This document shows positions 62,925 through 64,000 of a DNA stretch of 64,000 nt, piece after piece. Numbering within the stretch: the stretch's first letter is position 1; each line of letters begins with the position of its first letter. Below the pieces are notes generated by a model. It had not been told where the DNA came from and ran no database searches. It worked only from the letters and a program-made list of their open reading frames with translations. The stretch is from Verrucomicrobiia bacterium (lineage in GTDB: Bacteria > Verrucomicrobiota > Verrucomicrobiia > Limisphaerales > JAEYXS01). The stretch lies in the NCBI GenBank assembly GCA_036405135.1, contig DASWYF010000002.1:332009-396008 (forward strand). Direction: 5' to 3'. The position numbers and the translations under genes are program-made.

Positions 62925-63773
62925 ATGAGCTTCATTCCGCTGGCAATGAGCGAAACGCCCATCCAACGGTTGCTGCTGAATAAAGGCGCTTACTTCGGTG
63001 AGACGATTGATATCGTCAAGGTGCTGGATTGCTGTCTGGCAGCGGCGGAGAAGTATGGCTGGGAGAGGGAGCAGATTCTTTGTGAGGGAGACGTTTGCTT
63101 GTGGGCGTTTCATCGGAAGGGGACAGGCGAGGGCGCCTGTCCGACTACGGCGGGCGAAGGCGCCCGCCCCACTACAGGGCGCCGCATCTACATCTCCACG
63201 GGCATGCATGGGGATGAGCCAGCTGGTCCATTGGCTGCGCTACGTCTGCTGGAGGAGAATGAATGGCCAGAGGATGCGGAGATTTGGCTGTTGCCGTGTC
63301 TGAACCCCACGGGGTTTCCGAGCAACACACGCGAGAATCGCAATAAAGTGGATCTGAACCGTGAGTATCACGGTTCGAAAGAAGCAGAGGTCATCGCGCA
63401 CATCGCGTGGCTGGAGAAGCAGCCGAAGTTTGATGTGGCATTATGTCTGCATGAGGATTGGGAGAGCCACGGGTTCTACGTCTATGAACTCAATCCCGAC
63501 GAGCGGCCTTCGTATTCGGAGCCAATGATTGAAGCGGTGAGCAAAGTATGTCCGATTGATCTTTCGCATGAGATCGAGGGGCGTCCAGCGCAAGGTGGTA
63601 TTATACGGCCGAGCATTGATCCTGCATCACGTCCGCAATGGCCGGAGGCTTTCTATCTGCTCCAGCACAAGACGCGACTTTCCTACACGCTGGAAGCTCC
63701 ATCAGATTTTCCGATCAGGCCGCGGGTGGATGCGTTAGTTGCAGGAACACGGGTGGTGCTGAATGAACAGTGA
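62925..63773 (+). CDS. M14-like zinc carboxypeptidase
   Basis: A 282-residue protein with the M14/aspartoacylase-type zinc site: His and Glu in STGMHGDEPAGP, the Asn-Arg pair in NRNKVDLNREYHG, the second zinc His in CLHEDWES and the catalytic Glu in YTLEAPSDF. It probably cleaves a peptide or amide. Between residues about 65 and 83 lies an insert, GTGEGACPTTAGEGARPTTG, encoded by two palindromes. The start at 62925 has no ribosome site; the Met seven codons later is an alternative. Confidence 0.87.
   Translation: MSFIPLAMSETPIQRLLLNKGAYFGETIDIVKVLDCCLAAAEKYGWEREQILCEGDVCLWAFHRKGTGEGACPTTAGEGARPTTGRRIYISTGMHGDEPAGPLAALRLLEENEWPEDAEIWLLPCLNPTGFPSNTRENRNKVDLNREYHGSKEAEVIAHIAWLEKQPKFDVALCLHEDWESHGFYVYELNPDERPSYSEPMIEAVSKVCPIDLSHEIEGRPAQGGIIRPSIDPASRPQWPEAFYLLQHKTRLSYTLEAPSDFPIRPRVDALVAGTRVVLNEQ
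63121..63168 (+). repeat. Two tandem palindromes inside the M14-like gene
   Basis: GGACAGGCG-AGGG-CGCCTGTCC, then GACTAC, then GGCGGGCG-AAGG-CGCCCGCC. Each unit is translated as GEGA-[CR]-PTT. The stems differ by two compensated pairs. Confidence 0.85.
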
Positions 63774-63949
63774 TTTGGCACGATGGCGAAAATGCTTGGC
63801 GGTGGTTCATAACCATTGAGGTGAGCAGGAAGCACATTTAAGGAGAGGGTTTCGCCAGTAGGGGCGCATCTTGACACTGCCCCCATAATGAGTTGGTAAC
63901 GGTTCCGATCCTGGGTGCAAAGGGGCAACCACGAACCAAAGGAACACGG

Positions 63950-64000
63950 ATGAAGCCAGAACCCAAGCGGCCTTTGACCTTACGGGAGATCGAGCAGGAA
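63950..64000 (+). CDS. Start of a further gene, cut by the window end
   Basis: ATG preceded by AAAGGA at a fitting distance, then 17 open codons (MKPEPKRPLTLREIEQE). Too little remains to name a function. Confidence 0.45.
   Translation, partial: MKPEPKRPLTLREIEQE

Overview
The window looks like chromosomal DNA of a Gram-negative bacterium, most probably a member of the Verrucomicrobiota. This is inferred from the mixture of genes: an MglA/roadblock polarity cluster, ExbB/ExbD/TonB, two PilB paralogs around PilT, beta-propeller sensor kinases, and intergenic regions full of short palindromic repeats. No rRNA or marker gene in the window proves it. Coding density is high. There is one tRNA, no CRISPR array and no intact insertion sequence.

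Layout. 0-4.8 kb: a cell-polarity-like cluster with an MglA GTPase, MglB, a long Pro/Ala-rich roadblock protein and, divergently, a receiver-PATAN-roadblock regulator followed by two small proteins. 4.9-7.3 kb: ExbD-ExbB-TonB and a tiny lipoprotein. 7.4-14.1 kb: an AlgH-family protein, then the type IV pilus motor and platform set pilB-pilT-pilB-pilC behind a recognisable promoter. 14.2-19.4 kb: tRNA-Ala(GGC), a PLP-binding YggS protein, an EVE-domain protein, a membrane TPR protein, a CHAD protein and a Y-family DNA polymerase. 19.5-24.8 kb: a sensor kinase/LuxR-type regulator pair, FdhD and an aquaporin. 24.9-27.9 kb: three translationally coupled genes for an active ketosynthase, a catalytically dead ketosynthase and a ketoreductase. 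27.9-33.2 kb (minus strand): PfkB kinase, an unrecognised protein, a HAD phosphatase, an enlarged prepilin peptidase and shikimate dehydrogenase. 33.3-47.3 kb: three sensor kinases, an RRM RNA-binding protein, IF-1, a cytochrome-c-like protein, a periplasmic rhodanese, an M42 peptidase and a Ser/Thr kinase with a C-terminal delta-60 propeller. 47.4-51.4 kb: an ACT protein, an MscS-type channel / soluble MgtE half / full MgtE operon, and a 40-residue membrane protein. 51.6-57 kb: alanine racemase whose 3' end is duplicated 900 bp downstream with a VapBC toxin-antitoxin pair in between, a beta-helix secreted protein, and 1.4 kb without genes but rich in repeats. 57-64 kb: DedA, a zinc alcohol dehydrogenase, TrmO, a serine hydrolase, DUF309, biotin synthase and an M14-like peptidase carrying two palindromes in frame.

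How the genes fit together. The first 14 kb plus the prepilin peptidase at 31-32 kb read as surface motility: pilus extension (PilB), retraction (PilT), platform (PilC), prepilin processing (PilD), and a small-GTPase polarity switch that in other bacteria decides at which pole pili work. The most unusual signals are the enlarged roadblock/MglA cluster with a shared GF..LFGK motif, the alr-end duplication around vapBC, and several repeat families whose copies differ by compensatory changes in their stems.
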